The notes under the pieces were generated by a model. The model saw nothing but the letters and a program-made list of their open reading frames with translations, ran no database searches and was not told where the DNA came from. A program made the translations under genes and the position numbers. Shown in pieces: positions 18,526-28,239 of a stretch of 44,842 bases of DNA. Origin of the DNA: Xenococcaceae cyanobacterium MO_167.B27 (lineage in GTDB: Bacteria > Cyanobacteriota > Cyanobacteriia > Cyanobacteriales > Xenococcaceae); NCBI GenBank assembly GCA_030065935.1, contig JASJCP010000055.1, positions 1-44,842 on the forward strand, written 5' to 3'. Each line of letters opens with the position of its first letter. Position 1 is the first letter of the stretch.

Positions 18526-20739
18526 TTACGATGATTCGGCTACTTTAAACTTAGCTACAGTAGCCTCTAGCTTTTGTGCTACTTGAGCAGTGTTAATAAT
18601 CGATAGTGCGACTTTTTTAGAAGATATGGATGTGACTTCGGATAAATGAGCAATTTTTTGCATGAGGTGAGTAACATTTTGAGCAGTATTTGCCTGAGAG
18701 ACAGTTACTTCGGAGATAGAACCCATTAATTGGTTAATTTGTTGGGATTTTTCCAGTACCAGCCCCAAACTTTGCTTGGTGTATTCGACTAAGTTGGTGG
18801 TTTCTAATACCTGGACTATACTTGATTCCATAGCTTGGTTTACTTCCTGAGTTTCTCCTTGAATTGCTGCAACAATATTTGCAATTTCTCTGGTTGCTGC
18901 TGTGGATTCTTTCGCCAATGCACCCACTTGTTCTGCAATAATAGTAAAACCTTCCCCATATTCTCCTGCAAGTCTAGCTTCGACACGGGCATTAATAGCT
19001 AGTACGTTGGTTTTTAAGGCAATTTCTTGAATAAAAAAGACTGCTTGAGCAATTTTCTGAGAAGATTCTTGTAAACGCTTCATTTTTTTAGCTGTTTCTC
19101 CTACAGTAGTTCGTAAATCGAGAATACTCTGTACTGTTAAGTCCATATTGTTAGTACTGCTGACAATGGTATTGTAGGTATCATCAGCGATCTTTTCTGC
19201 TTGGTTAGCGTTTTCAGCAACAGCCTCAATCGATTGAGACATTTGTTCGACGGACACCAAGGTATTTTGAGTTTCTTTGGACTCAGCAACAGCTTGCTCT
19301 GCTAACAACATAATTGCTGATTCATTTTCCTTTAAAGAATAACCTACTTGATGAGTTACCTTTTTGACTTCAATAGCAATTTCTTGTAGGTTATCAATGA
19401 TAGCGTTAAATAAGTCGGCAACTGTACTGAGTTCTAACGAGTCTAAGTTAGACCTAACTGTTAAATCCCCTTCTGTGGCCTCGGAAACTTCATTGATTAA
19501 AGTATAAATCGCGGTTTCTAGCTGTTCTTTTGATTGACTTTGTTGTTGTGCAACATTTTTTTGTTCTTGCAGTAGTTGCTTAATTCTCTTCGACATTAAC
19601 TGAAAGTTATGGGCTAGTTCTCCAATTTCATCATGAGTCGTATTTGTTATTTGAACATCTAAATCTCCCTTAGCAATTTTATTAGTTGCTCTGTTGAGTT
19701 GGGAAATTGAATCAGAAATATTTTTGGATTGAAAATAAGCAAGTACCCCTGTAACGGCGATAGTCAAGATTAAAGATAATAGAATGTTTCTCTGTAATAT
19801 GGAGACTTCATGGATAATAGAACGCTTATTTGCCGATTGTAAATCCGTTAGCAAAATACTAATATTTTCACCATCTTCTCGAATGCTATTGGCTAAATCG
19901 TCAAACTCTAGAATAAGAGAACTATGTTGATTCATTTCAAACTTGCTATTTTCAGCAATATCGCGTTCATATTCAGCTAATAGTTTTTCTCCAACTTGTT
20001 TAAAATTCTCTGTTTTGGCTTTTGTGCTTTCTAAAATCTCTTTTGATTTAGGGTCATTTAATGTTTGATTAAGAATCACAATTTGTTCTTGGATTGATGC
20101 TAATCGCTGGAAAAACTTATCTCGATCCTGACTTTTTTCTAATACGAAAAACAACATCAAATGACCCTCTGCTCTCTTAACATAGCTACTTATTTCGTTA
20201 GCTGCTGTAATTGCTTGTTGCTTGTTGAGAAATTCCGTTTCAAGCTCAGTTATAATAACTCCTTGTTCCCGTAATGTACTGGCTATATCGTGAAATTCTT
20301 GGATTGAATCTTCATATTGTTTCATTTCAAACTTGCCATTTTCAGCAATGCTGCGATAGTATGCAGTTAAGAGTTTTTCTCCACTAGGCTGTAATTTCTT
20401 AAATTCGACTTTAGCCTCTTCAAGAATCTTTTTTGACTCATTACTAGTGGTGTTATCCGCTACAATGCTGATTTGCTCTTCCAGAGAATCAACTCGCTGA
20501 AAAAATTTCTCTCGATGGCTAGGGTCATTTAAGGCTAAAAATAACATCAAATGACCTTCTGCTCTTTTAGCATAGCCACTGAATTTAGTCGCACCATTAA
20601 CTGCTAATCTGAAATTTTCATCTCCACCTTCAAATTTATTAGCAATTTTTTTGTTAACAGATAAACTATAAATTCCAGTTATACTCAAACTTAAGATTGC
20701 TATAGAATTTAGGATGAGAAGTTTATTTCTTATTTTCAT
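18526..20739 (-). CDS. Methyl-accepting chemotaxis protein with duplicated sensor module
   Basis: Transmembrane chemoreceptor, 737 residues. A first membrane helix (about residues 7-27) precedes an extracytoplasmic helical region made of two homologous modules. Each opens with KRAEGHLMLF (about residues 58 and 188) and continues through FFQR, GEKLL and AENxKFEM. The second membrane helix (about 318-338) is followed by HAMP (NKIAKGDLDVQIT...HDEIGELAHNF). The signalling domain contains the hairpin tip FFIQEIALKTNVLAINARVEARLAGEYGEGF, slightly diverged from the canonical E.I..I..QTNLLALNA. No cheA, cheW or pil genes are adjacent. A PilJ-like role in phototactic motility is possible but unproven. 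Confidence 0.88.
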   Translation of the reverse strand: MKIRNKLLILNSIAILSLSITGIYSLSVNKKIANKFEGGDENFRLAVNGATKFSGYAKRAEGHLMLFLALNDPSHREKFFQRVDSLEEQISIVADNTTSNESKKILEEAKVEFKKLQPSGEKLLTAYYRSIAENGKFEMKQYEDSIQEFHDIASTLREQGVIITELETEFLNKQQAITAANEISSYVKRAEGHLMLFFVLEKSQDRDKFFQRLASIQEQIVILNQTLNDPKSKEILESTKAKTENFKQVGEKLLAEYERDIAENSKFEMNQHSSLILEFDDLANSIREDGENISILLTDLQSANKRSIIHEVSILQRNILLSLILTIAVTGVLAYFQSKNISDSISQLNRATNKIAKGDLDVQITNTTHDEIGELAHNFQLMSKRIKQLLQEQKNVAQQQSQSKEQLETAIYTLINEVSEATEGDLTVRSNLDSLELSTVADLFNAIIDNLQEIAIEVKKVTHQVGYSLKENESAIMLLAEQAVAESKETQNTLVSVEQMSQSIEAVAENANQAEKIADDTYNTIVSSTNNMDLTVQSILDLRTTVGETAKKMKRLQESSQKIAQAVFFIQEIALKTNVLAINARVEARLAGEYGEGFTIIAEQVGALAKESTAATREIANIVAAIQGETQEVNQAMESSIVQVLETTNLVEYTKQSLGLVLEKSQQINQLMGSISEVTVSQANTAQNVTHLMQKIAHLSEVTSISSKKVALSIINTAQVAQKLEATVAKFKVAESS

Positions 20740-21506
20740 ATTTGTAATTTGTTAGATTAGCAATTTTATAGATGGACAGAATATTTTTGAATGTTCAAAA
20801 TTCTGTTTTTTTGTTAAATTTTCTATTAATCAAATTAAAATCATTGATAATCAGGTGGGGCATAGAATTTAGCACTGGCAAGAAAATTCGCGGTGGAGAT
20901 ACTAATATGCTAAATTATTCTACTTTTCAATCCCTATTTCCCAGTATGCAGGAGAATAGTAAATGAAAATATCTGTCATTAATACAGCAGAAGTAAATCC
21001 AATCTCTTAATTCAGAAGCAATCTTCAATTTCGACCCAATTGTCAACCACGGGACAGTAATTAATTTCAGAATGATAATTAATGGCAATAATTATCACTG
21101 GCTAGTTTCAGATTACACTTGTTATTCTTTTTACTTTAAAAAATGAAGGTAAAAATAGAGGTAAATACTCAGGGAATTAATAAGCGAAACTTCTAAGTAA
21201 CAATACAATAATATAGCGATCGCGCTCAAGGATAAAATAATTTCTGACTCAGGAGTAAAGTAACTTATAAAACTAGGCATAGAGCTAAGGAGAAAAAATA
21301 TGTACTCAGAGTTAAAGCTTGAGCCATATATTAGACTTCTTGCTCCAAGTCAGGGAATAGGGAATAGGGAAGATTTTTCACGAAAAGAGTCGTCAAAATG
21401 ATTATTTTTTTACTTTTGCAAGAGGTCTATTTTCTTACCATTGAAATTGCGATAAATTTTGTTAGCTTCGGAGAAATTTTAATTTGGCACAGATACTAAA
21501 TCAATA
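20740..21506. other. Intergenic region with scattered repeats
   Basis: About 770 bases without a convincing gene. A plus-strand 64-codon frame at 20772-20966 lacks family features. A tiny frame at 21301-21402 (MYSELKLEPYIRLL...) has AAGGAG seven bases ahead of ATG, but overlaps the MITE-like repeat at 21332-21429. One GCGATCGCGC site lies near 21217. The promoter for the chemoreceptor presumably lies at the left edge. Confidence 0.45.
21332..21429. repeat. MITE-like inverted repeat pair
   Basis: TAGACTTCTTGC at 21332-21343 and GCAAGAGGTCTA at 21418-21429 are inverted copies with one mismatch, about 98 bases end to end. The ends resemble the TAGAACTCTTGC termini of the IS5-type element at 137-1227, suggesting a small non-autonomous relative. 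No target duplication was established. Confidence 0.45.
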
Positions 21507-22307
21507 CTATTTATTTCCTGCAATTAAACCCCTTCTATCATCACGAATAGAAGCTTGCAGAAAATTCTTGAGATGTTGAATATGTGGGCTGTCAGTAATT
21601 AAATCTAGTTGTGCGATCGCTTTATCTAAAGGCAAATTCTCACGATATAATATACGGAAGGCTTTTTTTAGTTGCTTAATCTCATCATTACTAAAGCCTC
21701 TTCTTTTTAACCCTACTAAGTTCAGCGATCGCACTTTAGCGGGATTTCCTTCTATCAGTAAATAAGGGGGTACATCCCGATTAATACGACTCATTCCCCC
21801 TACCATTGCCATGCGTCCGATATGAACAAACTGATGAATACCTAATACACCACTAATAACGGCTTGAGATTCAATCTTTACGTGACCAGCCATTGCTACA
21901 TTGTTAGCGATGATAACTTCATTTTCAATGATGCAGTTATGTGCCACATGGGAATAAGCCATCAGTAGATTATCATTCCCAATTATTGTTGCTTCTTCTG
22001 CTAGAGTGGCTTTATTAATTGTTACATATTCCCGAATCCGATTGCGATCGCCTATAATTACTTTACTGTTTGCTCCTTGATACTTGAGGTCTTGGGGGTC
22101 TAAACCAATAGCAGCACCAGGAAATATCTGATTATTTTCCCCAATGGAAGTAACCCCATCTATTACAGCATGAGAACCTATGGTAGTATTGGCACCGATG
22201 GTAACTTCTGCTCCAATAATGGCATAGGGAGCTACTCGAACTGTAGAGTGTAGTTCCGCAGTAGGATGCACAATGGCAGTAGGATGAATTAAGGGACTCT
22301 CAAGCAT
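21507..22307 (-). CDS. lpxA: UDP-N-acetylglucosamine acyltransferase LpxA
   Basis: First step of lipid A synthesis: transfers a hydroxyacyl chain from ACP to UDP-GlcNAc in the cytoplasm. About 266 residues. A left-handed beta-helix of hexapeptide repeats (IHPTAIVHPTAELH onward) runs to about residue 190, then an alpha-helical C-terminal domain (LKRRGFSNDEIKQLKKAFR). The catalytic His is in SHVAHNCIIE, and the nucleotide/acyl-site VGGMSRINRDVPPYLL is present. ATG at 22307 (MLESPLIHPTA) is chosen; three codons earlier is also possible. Last gene of the run purC-bamA-lpxC-fabZ-lpxA. Confidence 0.95.
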   Translation of the reverse strand: MLESPLIHPTAIVHPTAELHSTVRVAPYAIIGAEVTIGANTTIGSHAVIDGVTSIGENNQIFPGAAIGLDPQDLKYQGANSKVIIGDRNRIREYVTINKATLAEEATIIGNDNLLMAYSHVAHNCIIENEVIIANNVAMAGHVKIESQAVISGVLGIHQFVHIGRMAMVGGMSRINRDVPPYLLIEGNPAKVRSLNLVGLKRRGFSNDEIKQLKKAFRILYRENLPLDKAIAQLDLITDSPHIQHLKNFLQASIRDDRRGLIAGNK

Positions 22308-22454
22308 TGATAGCATTTTTCGTCATTTTTAGCATAAACTTTGGTCAAGGCGGGGGAAAGGTTAAAGGTTAAAGGATTTTAATTTACCCTTCCATTTTGC
22401 CAGCTACCATAACTTGTTATATCTAGGGGACATATGGCTCGTTCACTACCCGAA

Positions 22455-22916
22455 TTAATCAATCAAGGAAAACATCATGTCTGCTTGGACTGCTAGTTGA
22501 CCGTCTATTTCTCCTTTGCCTTGCATTTTAGCGATACGATTGCTTTTGAGATTTAAAAGTTCTACTGTCATGATTAATTGATCGCCTGGAACAACAGGAC
22601 GACGAAACCGCGCCTTATCAATACCAGCAAAAGCAAAAAACTTACCTTTTAATTCGGGTATTTGCATTAATATTGTTCCTCCTACTTGTGCCATAGATTC
22701 TATTTGTAGTACACCAGGCATCAAAGGGCGACCAGGAATATGTCCAGGGAAATAAGGTTCATTAAAGGTCACATTTTTCAGACCGACGGCTCTTTCTCCT
22801 GGTACATACTCAAGAATGCGATCTACCAAAGCAAAGGGATAACGATGGGGTAAGAGTGCTTGTATTTGTTCTACTGTGAGAATTTGAGAATCAACAGTTG
22901 CTGAATTATTGGTCAT
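22455..22916 (-). CDS. fabZ: 3-hydroxyacyl-ACP dehydratase FabZ
   Basis: Dehydrates 3-hydroxyacyl-ACP in fatty acid elongation, competing with LpxA for the same substrate pool. 153 residues with a single hot-dog fold. Signature segments are [14 protein letters not shown], the active-site His and Glu in [19 protein letters not shown], and [11 protein letters not shown]. Only 16 bases separate its start from the lpxC stop, so the two are cotranscribed; lpxA begins about 150 bases after the fabZ stop. The lpxC-fabZ-lpxA order is common in Gram-negative bacteria. Confidence 0.96.
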   Translation of the reverse strand: MTNNSATVDSQILTVEQIQALLPHRYPFALVDRILEYVPGERAVGLKNVTFNEPYFPGHIPGRPLMPGVLQIESMAQVGGTILMQIPELKGKFFAFAGIDKARFRRPVVPGDQLIMTVELLNLKSNRIAKMQGKGEIDGQLAVQADMMFSLID

Positions 22917-22932
22917 TGTAATAATTATTAAG

Positions 22933-23760
22933 TTATAGAATATTAGCCAATTTGCGAGCTAACTGAATATGGAGTTTATGGCTCGCTTTATAAGCTAGAA
23001 AATGCAGAGCAGGAAATGAACCCAACAAACTCATATCTCCTACTAAGTCTAATAGTTTATGACGGGCTGGCTCGTTAGTAAATCTTAAAGGGGGATTTAA
23101 CCATCCTGTTTCGCTGCAAACCAAGGCGTTATCGAGATTTCCTCCTTTAATTAGACCTGCTTGCCGTAACTGTTCAATTTGTTCTGCAAAACCAAAAGTA
23201 CGAGCAGGGGCAATTTCTCTGGCAAAATCTTCTGTAGCAGGATGCCAACTATGCCATTGATTGGAGATCGCTTTATAAGGAAAGTCAATACCATAAGTAA
23301 AACGAGTTTCTGTAGCAGAAATAGCAGCTACAAAGGAGTCATTTTCTTGTATCCAAACGGGAGTCTCATTGAGACAGGGGAAGTTTTGAGGCTTTTCGGA
23401 ACTTTCTTCAATTCCTGAGCCAACAATAGCTTCTGTCCAAAGTTTAGCTGAACCATCTAGTAATGGTACTTCTGCACCATCAATTTCTATACGAGCATCA
23501 TCTATCCCACTAGCTGCTAAAGCTGCTAATAAATGTTCTACTGTTCTAACTTTGGCTTCTCCTACTGCTAATTCTGTAGATAGGGTAGTTTGGTTGACTG
23601 CTGTGATGCTAGCTGGAATTATAGGACGATTTTCTAAGTCTATTCGGACAAAATGTCTTCCTTGACCGACTTTTCCAGGGATTACTTTAACTGTTGTTGT
23701 TTCTCCAGAATGCAATCCTATCCCTGATAATTCAAAGGTTTGTTTCAGTATATTAGCCAT
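22933..23760 (-). CDS. lpxC: UDP-3-O-acyl-N-acetylglucosamine deacetylase LpxC
   Basis: Zinc deacetylase catalysing the committed step of lipid A synthesis. About 275 residues with two LpxC domains. The first zinc His is in [10 protein letters not shown]; the other ligands (His, Asp) are in [11 protein letters not shown] near residue 240. GIGLHSGE at the N-terminus and [12 protein letters not shown] are also diagnostic. ATG at 23760 (MANILKQTF) fits the family; an upstream ATG at 23775 is less likely. The gene is separated from bamA by about 365 bases of repeat-rich DNA, so it may have its own promoter. Confidence 0.95.
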   Translation of the reverse strand: MANILKQTFELSGIGLHSGETTTVKVIPGKVGQGRHFVRIDLENRPIIPASITAVNQTTLSTELAVGEAKVRTVEHLLAALAASGIDDARIEIDGAEVPLLDGSAKLWTEAIVGSGIEESSEKPQNFPCLNETPVWIQENDSFVAAISATETRFTYGIDFPYKAISNQWHSWHPATEDFAREIAPARTFGFAEQIEQLRQAGLIKGGNLDNALVCSETGWLNPPLRFTNEPARHKLLDLVGDMSLLGSFPALHFLAYKASHKLHIQLARKLANIL

Positions 23761-23775
23761 TTGACGCTCCCACAC

Positions 23776-24140
23776 TTTATATGATAGGTAACACCAGAGG
23801 AAAAATGTATAAATTTTAGGTTTGAGAGCAAGTTGTTTCTAAGTTCCTATACCCTAACCTCTAACCTCTGACCGATAATAATTTCTAATACCAATTCTCG
23901 AAAATAACAAGAGACTTAATTTGTTTCTAGGCAGGAGGCAGGAGTAATAGCAATAGTTTCAGAGTTGTTTCCTATTAATATAAGAAATAATGTACTATCT
24001 CTTTTACTACTTTTGAGAAATGGTCTAATTTCTAATTTCTAATTTTTATATAGGATTAGTAATTAGTACCTAGTAATTACTAATTTCCCTATGACCTCTA
24101 ACCCCTAACCTCTGACCTCTGACCTCTGACCTCTGACCTC
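23776..24140. repeat. bamA-lpxC spacer with heptamer tandem repeats
   Basis: A 365-base spacer without genes. At 24092-24140 a CTCTGAC / CTCTAAC heptamer repeats about six to seven times and ends exactly at the bamA stop codon. A shorter array of the same unit is at about 23850-23877. The middle (24020-24080) has AT-rich TTCTAATTTC and TAATTAC repeats. These are short tandemly repeated repetitive sequences of the cyanobacterial kind. Confidence 0.7.
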
Positions 24141-26510
24141 TTAAAATCTCTCTCCAATACCAAAATGAATCCGATTATCCCCATCATCATTAATGGCATA
24201 ATCTACCCGAATGGGTCCTAGGGGTGATTGAACACGCACACCTATACCATAGCCGAAACCATCTCCAGGTAAGTCTCTTCTAACTGAAGGTTCTCCAGGT
24301 ACATCACTATCTGTACCGATGACGCTTCCATAGTCGAAGAATAAAGCACCGCCAACAATTCTAAAAATGGGGAAGCGATATTCTGCTGTGCCTTGAATGT
24401 AACTTCTTCCACTGCCTACTTCTCCTTCAGGATATCCTCGTACTGAGTTACTACCACCTAACACAAAGGCTTCATAGGGTGGTAAATCTCCAATGACTGT
24501 TCCAGCTTGAACGTTAAAAGCAAGAGCTTGGGATCCTTCACTAATTCTGATTAAGTTAATGGGAATGTAATAGCTGTAGCTACCTCTAACACGACTGAAT
24601 AGAATACTACCAGAGCCAATGGGAGCGGTTTGATCTAGTCCAAGGCGCAATATCGAACCCCTAGTAGGTTGTAAACGATTGTTTCGTCGATCCCTTGTTG
24701 CTCCGAAACGAAAGATAAATAGGTCATCTTCCCCACTGTCACTAAAAGCTAGATTCTCCCCACCGTCTTCGTCCCTAGATACGGGAGAAATATCTCCATC
24801 ATCATTTTTGATTGCTACGCGCTGATATTGAAATCCTGTGGATAATTGCCACTCTGCTCTGGTAAAGGGGTTATCTGCTAGAGGACGAGTAAAGTTAATT
24901 CCCCCCCCAGTCCTCACAACTCTAGGACTATCGTCTCCATCTTCGGTTCTAATATCTTCATCATCACCGTCAAATACTAAAGAAATGGAACGACGACGGA
25001 AAGCATTAAGGGTGTAGGAAGTACGATTAGGATCACCACCTATCCAAGGATCGGTAAAACGAAGGTCAAACAATAGTTCTCTTTCTCCTAACTGGAATTC
25101 TCCACCAATAGTTTGATTATTTCCCCCTAAATTTTGCTGTTGATAGCTGATACTACCAAACAATCCACTAGAAGAACTAAAACCAGCACCAGCAGCTATT
25201 GAACCAGTACTACTTTCTACTAATTCAACATTAATTACTACTTTACTGGGGTCTTCTCCAGGACTAAAAGAGAGTCTTACATCTTCAAAAATCCCTAAAC
25301 CAAATACCCTTTGTAAATCTCTTCGCGCTATATCCTGTTTAAATACATCTCCTGGCTTTAATTCGATTTCCCTGGTAACGATAAAATCACGGGTTCTTCC
25401 TTCGGTGGGTTCGTTTTCTTCGTCAAAAAATCTCACCTGAATATCCTCAATAATTCCTTCTGCCACAATGAGAGTAACTGTGCCATCAGGGGAAACTTGG
25501 GGTGAACCTACTACCTGAGCTAGTTCATAGCCATTTTCGGAGTACCATTGGTTAATTTGTATAATACCCTCTTGCAATTCTCGGAGATTGAGTATTTCTC
25601 CATAAGTGTCTTGAAATATCTCATTGACTTTCTCAGGTGGTAAGACTTGTTTGTCTGTATCTGGTGGTATGGTCTGAATTGCTACCTGATTTAAGACGGG
25701 ATTGGGTTGGACTAGAAACGTAATCCTTACTCCCAAGGGTGTATCTTCAGGGGTTACTTCGACGTTTTGAAAGAAGCCTGTAGCATAAATAGCGTTAACA
25801 TCTTCTTGTAATTGAGAACGGGTAGTGGTTCTTCCTGGTTGTGTATTAATGGAGCGATAAACAATATCTTCTAGTTCTCCTTCTGTGCCTAATACTAAGA
25901 CTTCCGCTACTAAAACTCTGGGTTCTGGGGGTGGTGTGGTGGGTTGAGAAAAATCTGGGAGTTGTTCGGTTTCAGGTGTTATTTGTATGGGAGTTTCTTC
26001 TGTTGGTTGTTCTTGAGCTATAAGAGTTGAGGATACCTTTTCTAATGCTTCTGCTTGAAACTTGTGTTGTTGTGCTGAATCATTTTTTGTTGGTACCCAA
26101 TCAAAAACCCTCTCAGGAGTTATGGTTGACAACTCATTTTTTCCCGATTTAGTTACATTCTCAACATCTATTTTATGGGATATTTCAGCTTCAGCTAATA
26201 GCTTTGGCTTTTTAGGTAAAACTTTAGGCTTTTTTTTTCTGTTTATGAAGCTTTTGTCTTCAGGAGGAAGCAATGTTACTGTTTTGGACTTTGATTGTTT
26301 GACCAATAAGGGTATGTTGGGGTTTGATTCAATATGTTTCCCATTATTTTGTGTTGTTGTTACTTCATCCCCTTTATTATTTGGTAATGAAGATATCATT
26401 TCAGCTTGAGCATTATTCCAAGATAAACCGACACTAAAAAGCAAAGATGTCGTTAAAATCTTGAAACAGTAATATAAACCTACGTTTTTGTTTTTTTCTA
26501 GCACTTCCAC
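24141..26510 (-). CDS. bamA: Outer membrane assembly protein BamA/Omp85
   Basis: Inserts beta-barrel proteins into the outer membrane. 789 residues. After a leader (hydrophobic KILTTSLLFSVGLSW near residue 18) comes an unusually long low-complexity N-terminal region (about residues 37-200, many Lys, Pro, Glu, Thr). Three POTRA domains follow (about 203-270, 275-355, 360-445) and a C-terminal 16-strand barrel (about 455-789). The barrel holds the conserved NSVRGYPEGEVGSGRS loop (RGY) and ends GIGERF with terminal Phe. Three POTRAs are typical of cyanobacterial Omp85. It lies between purC and lpxC, as in other cyanobacteria. A TpsB role for the exoproteins is unlikely. Confidence 0.92.
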   Translation of the reverse strand: MEVLEKNKNVGLYYCFKILTTSLLFSVGLSWNNAQAEMISSLPNNKGDEVTTTQNNGKHIESNPNIPLLVKQSKSKTVTLLPPEDKSFINRKKKPKVLPKKPKLLAEAEISHKIDVENVTKSGKNELSTITPERVFDWVPTKNDSAQQHKFQAEALEKVSSTLIAQEQPTEETPIQITPETEQLPDFSQPTTPPPEPRVLVAEVLVLGTEGELEDIVYRSINTQPGRTTTRSQLQEDVNAIYATGFFQNVEVTPEDTPLGVRITFLVQPNPVLNQVAIQTIPPDTDKQVLPPEKVNEIFQDTYGEILNLRELQEGIIQINQWYSENGYELAQVVGSPQVSPDGTVTLIVAEGIIEDIQVRFFDEENEPTEGRTRDFIVTREIELKPGDVFKQDIARRDLQRVFGLGIFEDVRLSFSPGEDPSKVVINVELVESSTGSIAAGAGFSSSSGLFGSISYQQQNLGGNNQTIGGEFQLGERELLFDLRFTDPWIGGDPNRTSYTLNAFRRRSISLVFDGDDEDIRTEDGDDSPRVVRTGGGINFTRPLADNPFTRAEWQLSTGFQYQRVAIKNDDGDISPVSRDEDGGENLAFSDSGEDDLFIFRFGATRDRRNNRLQPTRGSILRLGLDQTAPIGSGSILFSRVRGSYSYYIPINLIRISEGSQALAFNVQAGTVIGDLPPYEAFVLGGSNSVRGYPEGEVGSGRSYIQGTAEYRFPIFRIVGGALFFDYGSVIGTDSDVPGEPSVRRDLPGDGFGYGIGVRVQSPLGPIRVDYAINDDGDNRIHFGIGERF

Positions 26511-26651
26511 ACACCAAATGAAGCAATTGCTACTGTAACAGTTTTTTCGTATTTAGTTGAGTCGGCAAGGAATGTTTACATTCTTTGCATTCTGGGAAAT
26601 CGAGACTAATTACACCAATATATGTTCCTCTTTACCATTTAACGTTCATCA

Positions 26652-27383
26652 TTAGCTCCCTAATACTGATAAGACTCTTTGCTGAACTCTTTGATAAGCT
26701 GATTCTACATCCCCTAAATCTTTGCGAAAACGGTCTTTATCCATGACTCTGGCTTTAGGATCAGTTTCAGTTGTATCCCATAGACGACAAGTATCAGGAC
26801 TAATTTCATCTGCTAGTAAAATTTTGTCTTGAGAATCTGTGCCAAATTCTAATTTAAAATCTACTAGGGTGATGTTGCAGCGAGTAAAAAATTCTTGCAG
26901 ATGGTGATTAATTTTTAGTGCCATCTCTTCTAAGATTTGCAACTGCTCTGATGTTACTATATTTAATAGGAACAAGCGATCGCGTGTTAGTAAGGGATCT
27001 CCTAAAGCATCATCCTTAAGATAATACTCTACTAATGGTTTTGGTAATATTTGACCTTCTGGTAATCCTGTTTGACGACAGAGACTCCCTGCTGCAATAT
27101 TTCTCACTACTACTTCTAAAGGAATTATCTTAACTACTTTAACTCGCATTTGGTTGGAGCTAGGACAGTCAATATAGTGGGTTGGAATGGCATTTTTTTC
27201 GAGCATTTGCAATAAAGCTGAAGTAATCGTGCAGTTTATAACTCCTTTCCCTTGAATTTGACCTTTTTTTTGCGCGTTAAAGGCAGTTGCATCGTCTTTA
27301 TATACTGTAAGCAATACTTGAGGGTCTTCTGTGGAGTAGAGAATTTTAGCTTTGCCTTCGTAAAGTTTTGTGTTTGGTGACAT
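26652..27383 (-). CDS. purC: Phosphoribosylaminoimidazole-succinocarboxamide synthase
   Basis: SAICAR synthetase, joining CAIR and aspartate with ATP in purine biosynthesis. 243 residues, the normal bacterial length. Visible motifs are LYEGKAKILYST (ATP-binding N-terminus), EVVVRNIAAGS, the catalytic segment LVDFKLEFG, and ADEISPDTCRLWD with the conserved Glu/Asp metal site. Transcribed toward bamA, 141 bases apart. purC next to omp85 is a conserved cyanobacterial arrangement. Confidence 0.96.
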   Translation of the reverse strand: MSPNTKLYEGKAKILYSTEDPQVLLTVYKDDATAFNAQKKGQIQGKGVINCTITSALLQMLEKNAIPTHYIDCPSSNQMRVKVVKIIPLEVVVRNIAAGSLCRQTGLPEGQILPKPLVEYYLKDDALGDPLLTRDRLFLLNIVTSEQLQILEEMALKINHHLQEFFTRCNITLVDFKLEFGTDSQDKILLADEISPDTCRLWDTTETDPKARVMDKDRFRKDLGDVESAYQRVQQRVLSVLGS

Positions 27384-27880
27384 AGATAGTAAGTTAATCG
27401 GTTAAGATGCTTAGTTGTTGATTGGGGACTGGGGGACTAGGGGACTGGGGAACTGGGGAACTGGGGGACTGGGGGATTAGGGATTAGTAATTAGAAAGAG
27501 CGTAATTATTATGGAGATTGGTTGTTCAAGGATGAATTATCAGGTCGAGGGATAAGTCTGCTTAGAAAGTACTTCGCGCTAGATATTATCATAGTCGGCT
27601 TATATTTCCTGTTTCGCGCTCCTTTATCCCTCATCCCACGCGTTGACTGAGTATAACTTAATTGACTTGGGGAAAATTTCCCGATAGTCTTTTGTTCAAT
27701 TAAATTAAGATAAGGTTAAAGATTGATTAATAAATGGCTAAAATATTACTAGCACTTGCTTATGATGTCAATACCTAGATTTCTTGCAAGCATTATAAAA
27801 ACTTATTCCTATTCAGAAAATTCTGAGTTAGTTTTGTAAAACATACTTGGCTAAATAATAATCTCTATTTTTCATAAAAC
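27384..27880. other. Intergenic region with G-rich tandem repeats
   Basis: About 500 bases without a gene. At 27417-27487 the minus-strand purC leader carries a run of GGGGACT / GGGGAACT repeats, about nine units. The rest is AT-rich and probably holds divergent promoters for purC and the DUF7219 gene. Confidence 0.6.
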
Positions 27881-28153
27881 ATGAACTCCAATAATGATAA
27901 TAATGATAATAATTATAAAAATAATTTTCTTTACCCCCGAAGTTCTTATCATGGTGATGTGCAACCTGAAAGCTTAGTTTTCAATGCCAATTTACAGGAG
28001 TTTGCTCAAAAAATAAACTATATCTGTAATTTGGAAACTGGAGGTAAAATTACGCCTGAAGATGCTTATAAACAGATTAAATATCTATGGAAACAACTTA
28101 AGCGTAGTAAAAAACAATTAGGAATCGGGGAACGCCCTTTTGAGAATCAATAA
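27881..28153 (+). CDS. DUF7219 family protein
   Basis: A conserved cyanobacterial protein of unknown function, 90 residues. The first 15 residues are a simple Asn/Asp repeat (encoded by AATGATAAT-like triplets, probably slippage-prone). The core then matches the family: FLYPRSSYHGDVQPE, LVFNANLQEFAQKINYICNLETGGKI, and the helical YKQIKYLWKQLKRSKKQLGI. Predicted soluble and helical, with no signal peptide. Family assignment is from memory of these motifs. Confidence 0.75.
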   Translation: MNSNNDNNDNNYKNNFLYPRSSYHGDVQPESLVFNANLQEFAQKINYICNLETGGKITPEDAYKQIKYLWKQLKRSKKQLGIGERPFENQ

Positions 28154-28239
28154 GCAGCCATGTTGCGAAATTTTTAGCTTTTTGTATGAATTGCGGTCAG
28201 GATTTGTCGGTTTATATTATAAGTCTTTATTGAGCTTCT

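Noticed and set aside
26062-26409. 115-codon plus-strand frame inside bamA
   Set aside because: Antisense to the low-complexity part of bamA; Ser/Phe-rich composition is explained by the opposite-strand codons.
24141-26510. Omp85 protein as TpsB transporter for the exoproteins
   Set aside because: It has three POTRAs, sits between purC and lpxC, and carries the BamA-type RGY loop, matching BamA, not FhaC/ShlB.
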